From positions 5,709,001-5,773,000 of the forward strand of contig NC_087111.1 in NCBI RefSeq assembly GCF_963855985.1: a DNA stretch of 64,000 bases, given 5' to 3'. The stretch's first letter is position 1; each line of letters opens with the position of its first letter. Positions 21,557 through 32,940 of this stretch are shown here, piece by piece. Made by a program: the position numbers and the translations under genes. A model generated the notes under the pieces. The model ran no database searches and was not told where the DNA came from. It worked only from the letters and a program-made list of their open reading frames with translations. This DNA is from Ostrinia nubilalis (taxonomy: Eukaryota > Arthropoda > Insecta > Lepidoptera > Crambidae).

Positions 21557-23236
21557 TAAGTTTTTTTAATATTTTTTTTATTGAAAAGTTTTGTAGCAAT
21601 GATAATGAATTGCATTCGTTGTGAAATTTTAGGACACAGCCATTTTAAATTTATAGTGCATTTCATTGTATTATTATGTCACAAACTGCATCAAAATCTA
21701 TTTAGCATTTTAGACAACTTTATTAAATATAGGATTATCGATAATTTTGTGGTGATGAATAACTTAAATCTTTTAAAGTGAATTCAGAATATTCTAATAA
21801 AAAATTAAATACGCAAAATAAAGTCTTTTACATTATAATAATGTGTCCCTCCTGGGATTCGAACTATTCCCAAAGCTAGTAGTAACTACTGAGCCTATAG
21901 GTACTGTTCTTTAAAATACAGTTTGTTACTGAGGTCTGCGATTTATTTGACCAAACCGAGCGTAGTCTATAATGAAATAGAATAACTAATTAGGTTATCA
22001 TAGTCTAATAAATTAAAGCCTAAACCTTCCACTTTAAATAATTTTCTAGACTCAAACCACAAAAGGAAAAATTTTAATAATGACAAATCGATGAAAAAAG
22101 TGTAATCTTAGACTGCATCTCACTTAAAAATTAGGTGTGATTGCGGTCACATAAGTACCTGCCTTGTTTTGCATAAAAAAGAGAAAATAATCAGTTACCT
22201 AATTCAATGTTTAAACTGAGAATAAAGCAAGTGTCAGCTGTAAAATCCTACTACCTCTGGCACAACATGTTGGTAGGTTCTGAGAAGAAGCGTCGCTTAG
22301 AAACTCGGTCACCTTTGTCAGCATTTCGTTGATGGAAACACAATTTAAAAGATATGTAGGTTATGCTGACAAGTGAAGCACAATCACTCTTGTCATTTTA
22401 CTCATCAATCTAATAAAACAATGGAAAATTTTTTTTGTGAAACAAAAAAACTACTATAATTGGCCACTAACTCAAAACTCATGAAAAAAGTAGTTACATA
22501 AAATTTAGGCCCTAAGGCCCATCTGGGTGTCAGTGTGACAACCAGTATAAAATAAAAATCCGACTTAAAAAAACGTCCTAAAAATACTTTATTTTCCTCT
22601 AATATGCATGGTCTCTAAATAAAAAGAAAGAGTTCAGTATCGTTCAGAGCTTAATAACTGTTTCCCGGAAATGCTTGGTCGGCTTTTGTTAAAGTTAATG
22701 ACTTGGATTGGAACTCAATTTTTGAATTTAATTCGGACATTCAATTTTAGAAGTAAGTAAAATAGGTATAGAGTTTCTAATAACAATTTCCTAGTAGGTA
22801 CAGACTAGCGATTTAAAAATTTACTACGTCCTAGTTTATCGTAGTACCTACTATGGGCTGTGGGTCAAAACGGCGACATTGTATGTTTCATATCAACTTC
22901 AGTAATAATAAGTATATCTTCACTTTTTATTTTTATTTTAATATCATTTAGAAGTTTATTTTCCACCATTATGTTGTACAACATAAGTAGTCTCAAAAAC
23001 TGCAGATTTGTAAGTGTGCCATGGAGATGGCGATATGTTTATCTAGTATTAGATGTAACAGGTCCTACACAAAATCGTCATTTTAGTCCCATTGGGTCAG
23101 ATTTCAAGAGCTGCCTGAATGTGATTCAATCGAAACGACGACAAAACGTTTGTAAAGCACGTATCAAACCGGGGACGACACGCAAGATTGATTTACAAAG
23201 TCCACACCTAATTTGTAACCCTTAGATTGCAGCGAA
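21557..23236. other. Non-coding; LINE and SINE debris
   Basis: About 21842-21900 carries CCTGGGATTCGAACTATTCC, an inverted B-box-like string (SINE debris). Positions 22110-22185 share CTGCATCTCACTTAAAAATT and CCTTGTTTTGCATAAAAAAG with the 3' region after the LINE remnant at 14870-15062. The open frame at 22860-23225 has no recognisable content. Confidence 0.4.
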
Positions 23237-23537
23237 TAACGTAAATGCGCCTATTACCGCCAGTTTAAGCTGACTTCGGATAAACCTTAGAAAATTAGAT
23301 GTAAGACGTGGTGATAGAAAAGACACTTTAATTTATTTATAACAATGATGAAGTAATCTTTGAATTCAAGTAGTAACAATGAGTATTCAATCACACAATA
23401 ATTAATAAATAGCAATTTAATTTGAAAAAGCAGTTGTTTCTATTACCGACCTATAGACGAGGTGTGTTTCTATTAACGTTTTTTCTGTTTCTATTACCGA
23501 CCGCTAAGAATATTGCTCTTCAATTGGGTATATTCCG

Positions 23538-23575
23538 AGAGGCACGGGTTCGATTCCCGCTCAGAGGTTCGGGAA
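23538..23575 (+). repeat. tRNA-like B box, SINE debris
   Basis: GGCACGGGTTCGATTCCCGC contains a perfect tRNA B-box-like GGTTCGATTCC. No matching acceptor or anticodon arms were found, so it is not called a tRNA gene. Confidence 0.4.
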
Positions 23576-23996
23576 CCACTTGATTTTTTCAAGTTAAAGG
23601 ATGATGGGCACTTTTCTATGGAATCTGGGCGTAAAACCAACAGAAATGTAACTACTATTATTTGTTAGGACTTAATATCAGAAATATATTTTCATATAAA
23701 TAACTACCAAAAACTCCCGGGTTTGCTTGGAAATTGACATAATGTGTAATAGTAATAGGTGCTTTATTGCGCAAACAAAAAATATTATTAATTAATATAC
23801 TTATCTACTTACATTTTAAATACATTAAGTTATTTATCCATTATTATGTCCAACAGTTCAGGAGTGGGGCCAACAAATGGTATATTTAAACCATGTTCTA
23901 CATTATAAGCGTAGGACCATACCTAGGTACCATTTAGAGAAATGACATGAACACAGTCATGTTTCAATGGGATTTCTACCAGTTAAGTTGTAGTGT

Positions 23997-24260
23997 TGTC
24001 GCATAATCGATCACGGATCGATTATTAATCGATATTGCCAAATAACGATTTATCGATTAACAATTCGATTAATCGATTTTATTGATTACCATCATTACTA
24101 TCATTTGATTGTTAATTCAATTCCTTATTTTCAGCAATATAATCGATTATTGCAATCGAATAATCGATTATGATTTATTCGGTATACATACTTACTAAAT
24201 CGATAGAATCGATTGTAGGATATGATACAATACTCTCAATATGATCGATAAAAGCAATCT
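23997..24260. repeat. Dense ATCGAT cluster
   Basis: About eleven ATCGAT words occur in roughly 250 bp, mostly as AATCGATTA or TATCGATT, many of them self-complementary. Such words resemble DREF/BEAF-32 sites (CGATA) of flies, and are also common in insect MITEs. No function is claimed. Confidence 0.65.
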
Positions 24261-24652
24261 AATTGACCTAATACTATTTTTATTATCCTAATGTGATGTG
24301 AAATACTATGGAAACTTTGCATATTCAACGACCTCTATCTCCATATCCCGGCGTATTTCAGGATTGTTGTCATACTATGAAATGAAGTACTAGTATTAAG
24401 CTTTAATTTAGTATACTTTTTGTTTCTGTTGGTTTAACGCCCAATATGCCCATCATCCTTTGTTTTGCTTTTAGTTTTAGTTAAATATGTTTTTTTCAAG
24501 TTATTTTTTTTTATTATTATAAAAGAAAAGGCACGCTTCTCGAAAATAAATAAATAATCAAGCAGAAATAGTAAAATAATAAATTCCTCTATTATACTTG
24601 ATTACGCAGAACCCGGTGTTCTAGTGAGTAGTGGGGGTCATTATTTAAACTA

Positions 24653-26287
24653 CACTCGCGAGCAAAACTATGGAATCACTTACATGAAGTTGTTTCCACG
24701 CGATCTTGTGTACTAACGAATTTGTTAGTAACAAAAAAAGTGGCACCATTTTAAAGATTAAACTTTTACCTTTAAATTGATACCAATTTCATTTAAATCA
24801 CACCGGTATTTAAAAAGATATCGCGGCTGATGTGAAGAAGTAAGGAAAAAGACATGTGTCAACTGTTTGATACGTCGCGAGTTGCGGCCCATTTACCCCC
24901 TATAAAAGCACGTGTTTTCGGATTTTTGCTTTCACACGTTGATCCATACACATCTCAGCTTCTTTTGACACTTTACCTGGGATTCTACACCTTCAGAAGC
25001 AGCACAAATCCTTGCACTATTGCAAGCAGGGCTCAGCCAGCGGGCTGTCGCATGTCAGCTCCACATAAGCCAGTCCTGGGTTTCGAAAGTTTTAAGACGC
25101 TTTCGGGAGACTAGTGGCTTTATCCCGAAACTAAGTTCTGAACAGCGCCAGTGCACATCGCAGAAGGATGACCGTTTTTTCATGTCAACCTCTCTATGAA
25201 ATCGTCATTTGATTGGTATCGACGTCCAACAAGAGCTCAGAAATGTTCGTAGGATAGCTGTTAGCGTGTGGACAGTTCGTCTAAGATATAAGCAATAGAA
25301 TTTGACTCCAAAAAGGCCTGCCACAGGCTCGAAACTGACGGCAGGTCACCGATAAGCACGCTTTCAATTTGCTCGTACACATCTCGATGGGAAGTCGAGC
25401 AAGCCACCCCCATAAGCCACTGTTTCAGCGAACCAGCTCTGCACAAATCGCTCCCCAGGCTGCCTATAGACCCGACCTCTTCAACTGCTGCACTGCAAAC
25501 ACAGTCTGCATTCATCGGAGAACAAAACTCGCCTCCATTACTCGCCTACCCATCAAAATAAGTGCGAGTTAATTGAAAGCGTGCTTGTCGGTGACCTGCC
25601 GTCAGTTTCGAGCCTGTGGCAGACCTTTTTGGAGTCAAATTCTATTGCTTATATCTTAGACGATCTGTCCACACGCTAACAGTCATCCTACGAACATTTC
25701 TGAGCTCTTGCTGGACGTCGATACCACTCAAATGATGATTTCATAGAGAGGTTGACATGAAAAAACGGTCATCCCTCTGCGATATGCACCGGCGCTGTTC
25801 AGAACTTGGTCTCGGGATAAAGCCACCAGTCTCCCAAAAGCGTCTTAAAACTTTCAAAACCCAGGACTGGCTTATGTGGAGCTGACATGCGACAGCCCGC
25901 TGGCTGAGCCCTTCTTGCAATAGTGCAACGATTTGTGCTGCTTCTGTAGGTGTAGAATCCCAGGTAAAGTGTCAAAAAAAGCGGAGATGTGTATGGATCA
26001 ACGTGTGAAAGCAAAAATCCAAAAACACGTGTTTTTATAGGGGGTAAGTAGGCCGCAACTCGCGACGTATCAAACAGTTGATACATGTATTTTTCCTTAC
26101 TTCTTCACATCAGCCGCGATATCTTTTTAAATACCGGTGTGATTTAAATGAATTTGGTATCAATTAAAAGGTAAAAGTTTAATCTTTAAAATGGTGCTAC
26201 TTTTTTTGTTACTAACAAATTCGTTAGTACACAAGATCGCGTGGAAACAACTTCATGTAAGTGATTCCATAGTTTTGCTCGCGAGTG
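24653..26287. mobile_element. Fold-back dimer of a Tc1-like transposon
   Basis: Two inverted arms of exactly 717 bp (24653-25369 and 25571-26287) flank a 201-bp centre. The outer ends CACTCGCGAGCAAAACTATG are bordered by TA on both sides (24651-24652 and 26288-26289), the Tc1/mariner duplication. Each arm contains the 5' TIR and the N-terminal half of a decayed transposase (left arm on plus, right arm on minus), with a helix-turn-helix-like EAAQILALLQAGLSQRAVAC segment. The centre, read on minus, continues the right arm with a VLFSDECRL-like string, reminiscent of the Tc1 catalytic core. No intact transposase remains. Confidence 0.88.
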
Positions 26288-27443
26288 TATATTTGAGTTT
26301 TATAAAAAATTATTTTCATTTAACATTTTATTTTTATTTTTAATTTGACTATAATTTTTAATTAGTTTTTGACTTATGTTTTTGATTTTAATTGTGTGTA
26401 ATTGTGTATTTTAATTTAAACTATGGACAATTGGACACTGTCTGTATACTTATTTTAAATTATTTTTTTATTATTCAAAAGATCTTAAATCGTTACATAA
26501 TAGTTGTGATAAAGCATGATTGGTTTGGTGTCATGTCATAAATGTTAGTTATATACAAAATACAGGCTTATAAGTCTTCGCAGGTGGCGTTATAGTTATG
26601 AGGCGGTAATAGAATCAAGTATGAATATTACTTTATTCTATTAGCGACCGTAAAAAAAAACAGTAACCAGCTAAAATATCTACTTTAATGAAGACGTGAT
26701 CAGATAAGTATCATTTTTATTAGGTTTATTTTATATCAAATAGGTTTTAATAAGAATTTAACATGTTTTTATAAAATCTATTGTCATACATTATTAGAGA
26801 TATTCTTTAATGTTCATTGCAGTTTTATGCCAAACCTATGACAATTAACGTATGGCGTTAATTGATTTAACTATGTGAAATATTCTTATGAATCGATCAA
26901 GACAACAAAATGGAGGTTAAATGCGTAATTAAAGATATAAATATTTAAATAAAAAACTTTATCAAAATTCTAACAACGCCATGGGTCGTTATTAGGAACC
27001 AAATTATGAAAAGTGTTTCTATTACCGCCCTTATTTAAAAATGTATTTAAGCCACAAAAATACAGCGAGAGGGCTATATTGAGGGTTTATTAAGGAAACT
27101 AAAGTACGAATTAATATTGTTATGCAAAAACATGTTGGTATACTCATTTTAAATGTGTTAAAATCGCTAATTAATAACAAGGTGCACCTTAAGTAGCTGG
27201 GAGCGCGTTAGTATGAAAAGTGCGTCCGTTGCGGGCGCGTCCCATTTAATGTCAAATAACTCCGTTTACTGGTTATTTACGAACACAAACTTTAATCCTT
27301 TTGATAGTCAATAAACATACCTAGATATTTTTTAGGTAACGTGTTTTCTGGAACCTGTTATTATGTCTTTTATGAAAGAAAGAAAAATAGGGCGGTAATT
27401 GAATACAAATTTTGGGGGGTCGTTAATAGGCGCACTTACGTTA

Positions 27444-28109
27444 AATGTTTTATTTATTTATTATTTTACTTATCAAAGAGGAATCAAACCCAGTACATCG
27501 CGATCAAGAAAGCCGAGTTCTCTAGCTAGATACCAAACTGCGGAGGCGGTTATTCATACGCAATTTTATATCAAAACTTATCGTAAACAAAAATTGTATT
27601 AGACTTCTAACAATATTAACATCCGATAAGAATCGAGAACCAATTTTCATGTCACCAGTTAACAAACAGAAAATCGTTTTCAACATAAAAGGGGAGGATT
27701 GTTTGCCTAAAAATTGTTCTCAATTTGTGTGTTTTTACTTTCTGCCTCAACAATGCTCGGTCTGATTCGAGATTATTAAAATTTACAAAGGAAAGAACAA
27801 GAAATACAGGCTAAACTGTTGTTGATGGAAACACAATTCAAGTAAAGGTTCAATTAAAAAGAATTAATTGAAAATACCGGCAACAATAGAATTTGGTAGT
27901 GTTTAAATAAATTGAACTAACTATTCTACTATTCTTTCACAGATGTGATAGACAATTTTTGCTGTCGGTGTTAATTTATTTAAACCAATAATTTAATTGA
28001 TTCTTAAATGTAAATCTCTGCTTAGTTTGAGGCTAATCAACGCACAGCCCAAACCACTACTGAAGGCTGAAATGATCTGATGATGAATGAATGAGTGAAT
28101 GATGCTGTG
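27444..28109. other. Non-coding, no gene seen
   Basis: AT-rich DNA with several TTGTTTTC/AATTGAAAA-like words. No open frame with recognisable content. Confidence 0.4.
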
Positions 28110-28234
28110 ATCGAGCTGAAATTTGGCATTCAGGTAGATGTTATGACGTAGGCATCCACTAAGAAAGGATTTTACGAAACTCCACGACTAAGGAGGTAAA
28201 ACGGGATCCACGCGTACGAAGTTGCGGGCGGCCG
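28110..28234 (+). mobile_element. Helitron-like repeat, 3' part
   Basis: Contains GAGCTGAAATTTGGCATTCA, then GATGTTATGACGTAGGCATC, and ends near TTGCGGGCGGCCGCTAGTTA. The 3' end resembles the family's CTAGT terminus. Confidence 0.6.
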
Positions 28235-28807
28235 CTAGTTATATCAAATACCTAGTTTAATTAAATTTAATTCAATTGAGTCGGTTTTTGAGCTTCTTTC
28301 TTGAACCTTTAATTGTATAAGCTCCACTCACTTCTATTATTTGCTTCATGACCAGTAATGACCTAACGGTTTAAGAACTTTATTTCTCATAAGAATTAAC
28401 AATAATTCACTTCCTGAGAAACATTTCAATTTAAATTATTTAAACATAATGAGTGTACAGCTAATTACAAACAAAATCAAGGTAACTATCAACATTAACC
28501 AAAAATAAAAATAATGTGACGGTACACAACAAAAAACTTCGAGCCAAAGCATAACGAGTCGCCACACGCCAGTCAACCACGGATGTAATGCGCACTGAGC
28601 GAACTTTGTAAATTGGATGCGGCATATTAAATGGATTGTAAAAATAATATGGTTGTATGCAATAAATGTAATTTTAATTGTGTATAGAGAATTTGACGTA
28701 TTTATATTAGATTAATTAATAAAATTTAATTGTTGTAGATGTTTAATTTATTGTTAATAGTATATAATTAAAAATACAGATGTCTAATTTATTATTATCT
28801 CATTTAG
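28235..28807. other. Non-coding, no gene seen
   Basis: AT-rich sequence with tandem TAATTAAT-like words near 28700-28800. Nothing assignable. Confidence 0.4.
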
Positions 28808-29056
28808 TACGTATATCCCAACTAATATTATAAATGCGAAAGTAACTCTGTCTGTCTGTCTGTCTGTCTGTCTGTTACGCTTTCCCGCTTAAACCTCGCA
28901 ACCGATTTTGATGAAATTTGGCATAGAGATAGTTTGAGTCCCGGGAAAGAACATAGGATAGTTTTTATCCCGGTTTTTGAAACAGGGACGCGCGCGATAA
29001 AGTTTTTCTGTGACAGACAAAATTCCACGCGGGCGAAGCCGCGGGCGGAAAGCTAG
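28808..29056 (+). mobile_element. Helitron-like (Lep1-type) repeat, fullest copy
   Basis: It starts at a (ATTATAAATGCGAAAG) phrase, then a (CTGT)n microsatellite at 28849-28875, then TTTCCCGCTTAAACCTCGCA, TTGATGAAATTTGGCATAGA and TTTTTATCCCGG, and ends GCGGGCGGAAAGCTAGT. The CTAGT end matches Helitron-like 3' termini. It is non-autonomous; its overlapping frame at 28828-29028 is not a gene. Confidence 0.7.
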
Positions 29057-29514
29057 TTTTTAATAATTTTTTAAAGGAAAACAATGATTTGGCGTCTTTC
29101 ACTTTATTAGGTAATTTATTGTACATTTTCACACCCTCGAATTCTATATTTTTAGTACCGTGATTGGTTCTAGGAGGACGTGCAATTATATTATTAGCAT
29201 TTCTTAATTTTATTTTTTGTATACGGGATTTTTTGTGGAATGATAAGGTTGAGTGAATGTGGTTATTTAGCCTGACCTACCTGATACGTTGGTCAGTTAG
29301 TTTAGTATTACCTACATCTGTTTTAACTGACCTACCTACTACGTTGGTCAGTTAGTTAGTATTACTTCTGTAATTAACCTCGACCCCGTGTCAAAGGAAA
29401 GTTCCTCTATTATCGGATCTTATTGCACTGTTTAGTTTGCAGCCGGAAAAAACCTCCCTGGTCCTTTGTTTGGGAAAGAAATGCAGTCATGAGTGTGACT
29501 CCTAATTTATATTA
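29057..29514. other. Non-coding, with a short tandem duplication
   Basis: 29274-29385 holds two similar copies of about 56 bp (GACCTACC, then TACGTTGGTCAGTTAG, then AGTATTAC). Nothing else. Confidence 0.5.
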
Positions 29515-29660
29515 TTTTGCTTAAGGTTAGCTGGTGGAGAATGCCACATGGCATTAAGGTCGCCTTTTTGTACCGCTTTTATTTTGCGTGTGCAATAAAG
29601 TTTTTATTTAAATAAAATACTAGTCCAGCAGTGGTCATCTGGCTGAAACGGATGAACGAA
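29515..29660 (+). mobile_element. LINE 3' UTR remnant followed by an RTE tail scrap
   Basis: 29525-29615 (GGTTAGCTGGTGGAGAATGC, then GTGCAATAAAGTTTTTATTT) looks like a LINE 3' UTR with polyadenylation signal. 29622-29660 (CCAGCAGTGGTCATCTGGCT, then GAAACGGATGAACGAAC) matches the RTE tail at 50454-50551. Confidence 0.55.
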
Positions 29661-30429
29661 CTTTAGTAAAGTATGTGATTATTTAAACTGGGAAATTTTC
29701 AAACAAATGGAGTCGAATAACATTTAAATACACTAAACCCTTTCAGTATCTACCTATATATAGTAACTATATGTTAGAAATTCGAATGAATTTTAAGTTA
29801 TACATTGAAATTAATTGGAAGAGTGAAAACTGCGAGTGTGTTTTACAAAAACTTATTTCTATCTCATAGGGTATTAATAAAGTTTTTTGCGTATATATTA
29901 CTTGAGTTACGAGTGGGCTCACCACATTATTAAGATGTGTACCTAGTAGCTAATTAAATTATTAATACTCTTGTGACTGCTTTATGTTAATTCCAGTTTA
30001 ACCAAATAAGCCCACGTGAATACGTAGTAATACTGTGCAATTTAATGGAATACATTTCTACATTTTCTACCCACAGTTCTTGGGATAGCTAAAACTCTGA
30101 GGTCACATTGTCATCTGCCTAAATAAATGTATGCCATTATAACCCTCATTATACCGCATTAAGGTCAAGTTTATCTGATGCACGGAATATGCTTAAACTT
30201 GGCCACGGGCCAAGAGATATCAGGATAGTCACAAACTGACGTCTTCCTAGTAAGTAGTTTGATAAACAGGTAGTAGTTACATAGATGTAAAATAATTTAA
30301 TTTGTTGTTTCTGTAGTCGTGCTACGGGTCGACATTTAATTTGTAAATGAAAGCTTTTAATTGGTAGGACCTCGATATGATTAAGCGCAGACTGACATTT
30401 TCAGCACAGTTTTTTGAGAACCTATCTTG
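29661..30429. other. Non-coding, no gene seen
   Basis: Unassigned AT-rich DNA. Confidence 0.4.
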
Positions 30430-30680
30430 TTTTGAGCCAAATGAAATGACGTCCTGCACTGCTTGCACCCATACCTTCACCAAATCGTCAGTCCATCTAG
30501 TGGGAAGCCTGCCAGCATTATGTCTTTTGGTTCGTGGACTCCAATCGAGAACTTTTCTGTCCCAATTGCCATCAATTCTACGAGCTACGTGCAGTCACCC
30601 ACTAGTGGCAGTGGGCGAGCCACGTCGTTGCTTTTCTTCAGCTTTTGGTATTAGCAATTCTGTCGGCTATGTCGGTTACT
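30430..30680 (-). mobile_element. RTE-like LINE ORF2 fragment
   Basis: On minus, the decayed protein corresponds to the RTE C-terminal region: GTTCGTGGACTCCAATCGAG and AAATCGTCAGTCCATCTAGT pair in position with the GRWGS/RTRWTDD part of related copies. Tail and full frame are missing. Confidence 0.6.
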
Positions 30681-30754
30681 TCTGTTTTCTATACAAATAA
30701 TAATATTCAGAACGTAAGGACGAGTAAATCAACCAGTCCATTCAGTCATGTCAA

Positions 30755-30850
30755 TAGCCTGGCTAGTAGTTGGAGGTAAGATATAGTCAGTTCCTCTGTG
30801 GTTGATGGTTCCACCTTCAGCTTGATCATCACTTTCTATCAGGCAGATTC
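30755..30850 (+). mobile_element. SINE body, copy 3, internally deleted
   Basis: Shares CTAGTAGTTGGAGGTAAGAT, CAGTTCCTCTGTGGTTGA and CTTGATCATCACTTTCTATC with the SINE at 34813-35145. Confidence 0.62.
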
Positions 30851-31540
30851 AGACAAGACGCAAGATTACGTATAGTTTACCTTCTTCGCTCCGTGAAGCG
30901 ATTTCAGAACTTAAACTCTCATGAGTTTTACTTTGTCTAAAACTCTAGACACTTAGTTCTTACACCCACACATAGGGAAACGTATTTAACAGAGCACTAA
31001 GAGAAAACTCATGCACAGTCCACACTAATAGTATTTTTAAGGTATTTAAGTGCCATTAGAATTGCCTTAGTTTGGGGAAAGCATTAAGCACGTACACAAC
31101 TTTGTGCTTATTACAATGCCTTCATGAAAAACTAGAGGGGCGTTATTGGTCCCAAGAGACTGCAAAATGTGGGTTGAAAGTTACTGTACTATTTTGGTCT
31201 CTTTATTTTTTCATTTAGATTAAATTCTCTGTCCTTTTAATTTGGGATCGTTTCACTTTCATTTTGTGTGGCAAGAATTGGCTAACTTACAATTTTTTAT
31301 TTAATTACGTTTAGAACATTGTAATTAAAAGGCGAATTTAATGGCTTATGGCATTATACCTCAGTCAACTTTGGGTCAAGCAGAAATAAGAGTAGGTAGG
31401 CGGTAAAATAGAGAATATTGAAAATTCTTTCATAATATTTTTGGAGTACATAGTTTGACTTATAGAAACACATACATACCTACCCCCTTACTAATAAAAC
31501 TTACACTCTCGTTGAACAGGTTTTAAAGTGACGTTTAGTA
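30851..31540. other. Non-coding, no gene seen
   Basis: Unassigned. No recognisable frame. Confidence 0.4.
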
Positions 31541-31685
31541 TGCCCGTACTCACAAACATTACTATGAGGTCTCACTGTGCGTGTGGACGCACAGGGTAAA
31601 ACACGATCCAATCACAGAGCTCTATTCAACGCTGTGCGTTCGATTTGCTGCTTCACTTAAGCAAACATCGTTTCTGAATTGGGCG
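31541..31685. mobile_element. MITE, 'CCCGTATTCAcAAAC' family, copy 2
   Basis: Starts TGCCCGTACTCACAAAC and ends with the imperfect inverse (GTTTCTGAATTGGGCG). TTAGTA flanks both sides (31535-31540 and 31686-31691), a likely target duplication. The interior matches 20446-20598 in inverted orientation. Confidence 0.72.
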
Positions 31686-31691
31686 TTAGTA

Positions 31692-32036
31692 CGACGTATA
31701 GTATTCCTTATTGGATTTAAGCAAACTATAAAATATGTTTCTTTGCGAGATCGAATCAGAAATGAGGAGATCCGTAAACGAACTAAAGTCGCTGACATAG
31801 CCCGACGGGTTAGTAAGCTGAAGTGGCAATGGGCAGGGCACATAGTACGCAGAACTGACGGCCGATGGGGCAGCAACGTTCTGGAATGGAGGCCGCGTAC
31901 CGGAAAACGCAGCGTAGCGAAAAGGTAGCGGGGAAGCGCTGGACGCAGGCCGCTACCAATCGATCAACATGGAAAGCATTGGGGGAGGCTTATGATCAGC
32001 AGTGGACGTCCTATGGCTGAAATGATGATGATGATA
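31692..32036 (+). mobile_element. RTE-like LINE 3' end
   Basis: Encodes an ORF2 C-terminus (RIRNEEIRKRTKVADIARRV, then KLKWQWAGHIVRRTDGRWGS) followed by frame-broken RRWTQAATNRSTW-like and SLGEAYDQQWTSYG-like segments. It ends in (GATGAT)n at 32020-32034. A copy of MITE family 'CCCGTATTCAcAAAC' ends 6 bp upstream. Same family as the intronic fragment at 40425-41310. Confidence 0.88.
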
Positions 32037-32599
32037 GAATATGTATTTATCTTATAGTAAAATGGGGAGAAACTCTAAGCCTACAATACGCTTGATATAT
32101 TTATTTTAGTATTCTTTCAATTCTCAAGGTTACAAATGGTGTAACAGTTGGACAAATTAATTACCATTTGCCCTTTAAGTAACCTCAAAATTGCGCCTAC
32201 GTCAAGTAATGCAATTCATCGTGTGGTCTCATTAATGTATTATTCTCATTAAGATAATTGTCCGTCGCTATCTTCCTATTATCTAAGCAAGGGTCTCGAG
32301 CGACACAGGGAAACAATGGTAAAGATTAAGGTGCCCGTAAGGTGGGCGTAGCGCAAATAGAACAGCCAGGATTCTTCTTAATGCCATGTCGACAACAGAA
32401 TAATTATTATTGACGGGATTGCTACCATGTACACACGGCCACACTGTTAACTATCCATTTCAGTTTTTGCTCTCGCTCTCATCAAATGGTGATTCTTTGC
32501 GATAGAACGAGACGACATGAGCGGCAATGGGTAGTTAACACTGTTGCCGATAGTACCTTAATTTCGAGTTTCAGATATTTCGGCACTGTTGCAAGCGCC
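32037..32599. other. Non-coding, no gene seen
   Basis: Unassigned, with possible older LINE debris near its right end. Confidence 0.4.
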
Positions 32600-32940
32600 A
32601 CAAGTTGTCGACAACAAACCTATACAGTGTCAGCCCAAAACTCTGCTACAAGAGTGGCGTTGTCAGTGGCATTCATTAAATCTTCCTGCGTGCAGTTATT
32701 TGGGAACGCAGGGCACGAAATCATGTGCTTCGTTGACTGAGGAACAAAACCACACCTGCACTCCAAGTTTGAGCCATCCAAGAATCCCCACCTGAACAGG
32801 TTGTCCTTACTACGGCCGACCACCGTTCGAAGTCTATTTAAAGACTTCCAGGTAAGCCAGGGGAGCTCATGTCCAGGTGGAGGACTCTCAGACTTAGGGA
32901 CAAAAGGGCAGGGGAGATCATTGTGTCCCCTCTCCTTCAT
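32600..32940 (-). pseudogene. LINE ORF2 C-terminal remnant with CCHC-like cysteine cluster
   Basis: The minus-strand frame reads LPWLTWKSLNRLRTVVGRSK, then LFRWGFLDGSNLECRCGF, then MISCPAFPNNCTQEDLMNAT, ending ATLVAEFWADTV. This matches the known C-terminal pattern of many insect LINE ORF2 proteins (LRTxxGR, a C.CG..H...CP cluster, and DNAxxxAxFW). The RT is missing, so it is a truncated copy. Confidence 0.75.

Larger units (their letters stand above)
23239..27441. mobile_element. Unclassified TIR element with repeated CTATTACCGNC motifs (element A)
   Basis: Left end ACGTAAATGCGCCTATTACC and right end (inverse ACGTAAGTGCGCCTATTAAC) form TIRs bordered by TA on both sides (23237-23238 and 27442-27443). 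The TIR core CTATTACCG recurs inside, in both orientations, near 23251, 23443, 23470, 23491, 26604, 26637, 27018, 27389 and 27420, with small variations. The 4.2 kb contains a fold-back Tc1-like insert (24653-26287) and an ATCGAT cluster. No transposase of its own was recognised. Confidence 0.7.

Noticed and set aside
22860..23225. A 121-codon open frame, hydrophobic start
   Set aside because: No recognisable domain, and it ends in repeat-like sequence just before element A. Likely chance.
25261..25572. Frames across the centre of the Tc1 dimer as a new gene
   Set aside because: They are out-of-frame readings of the transposase remnant and of its inverted copy.
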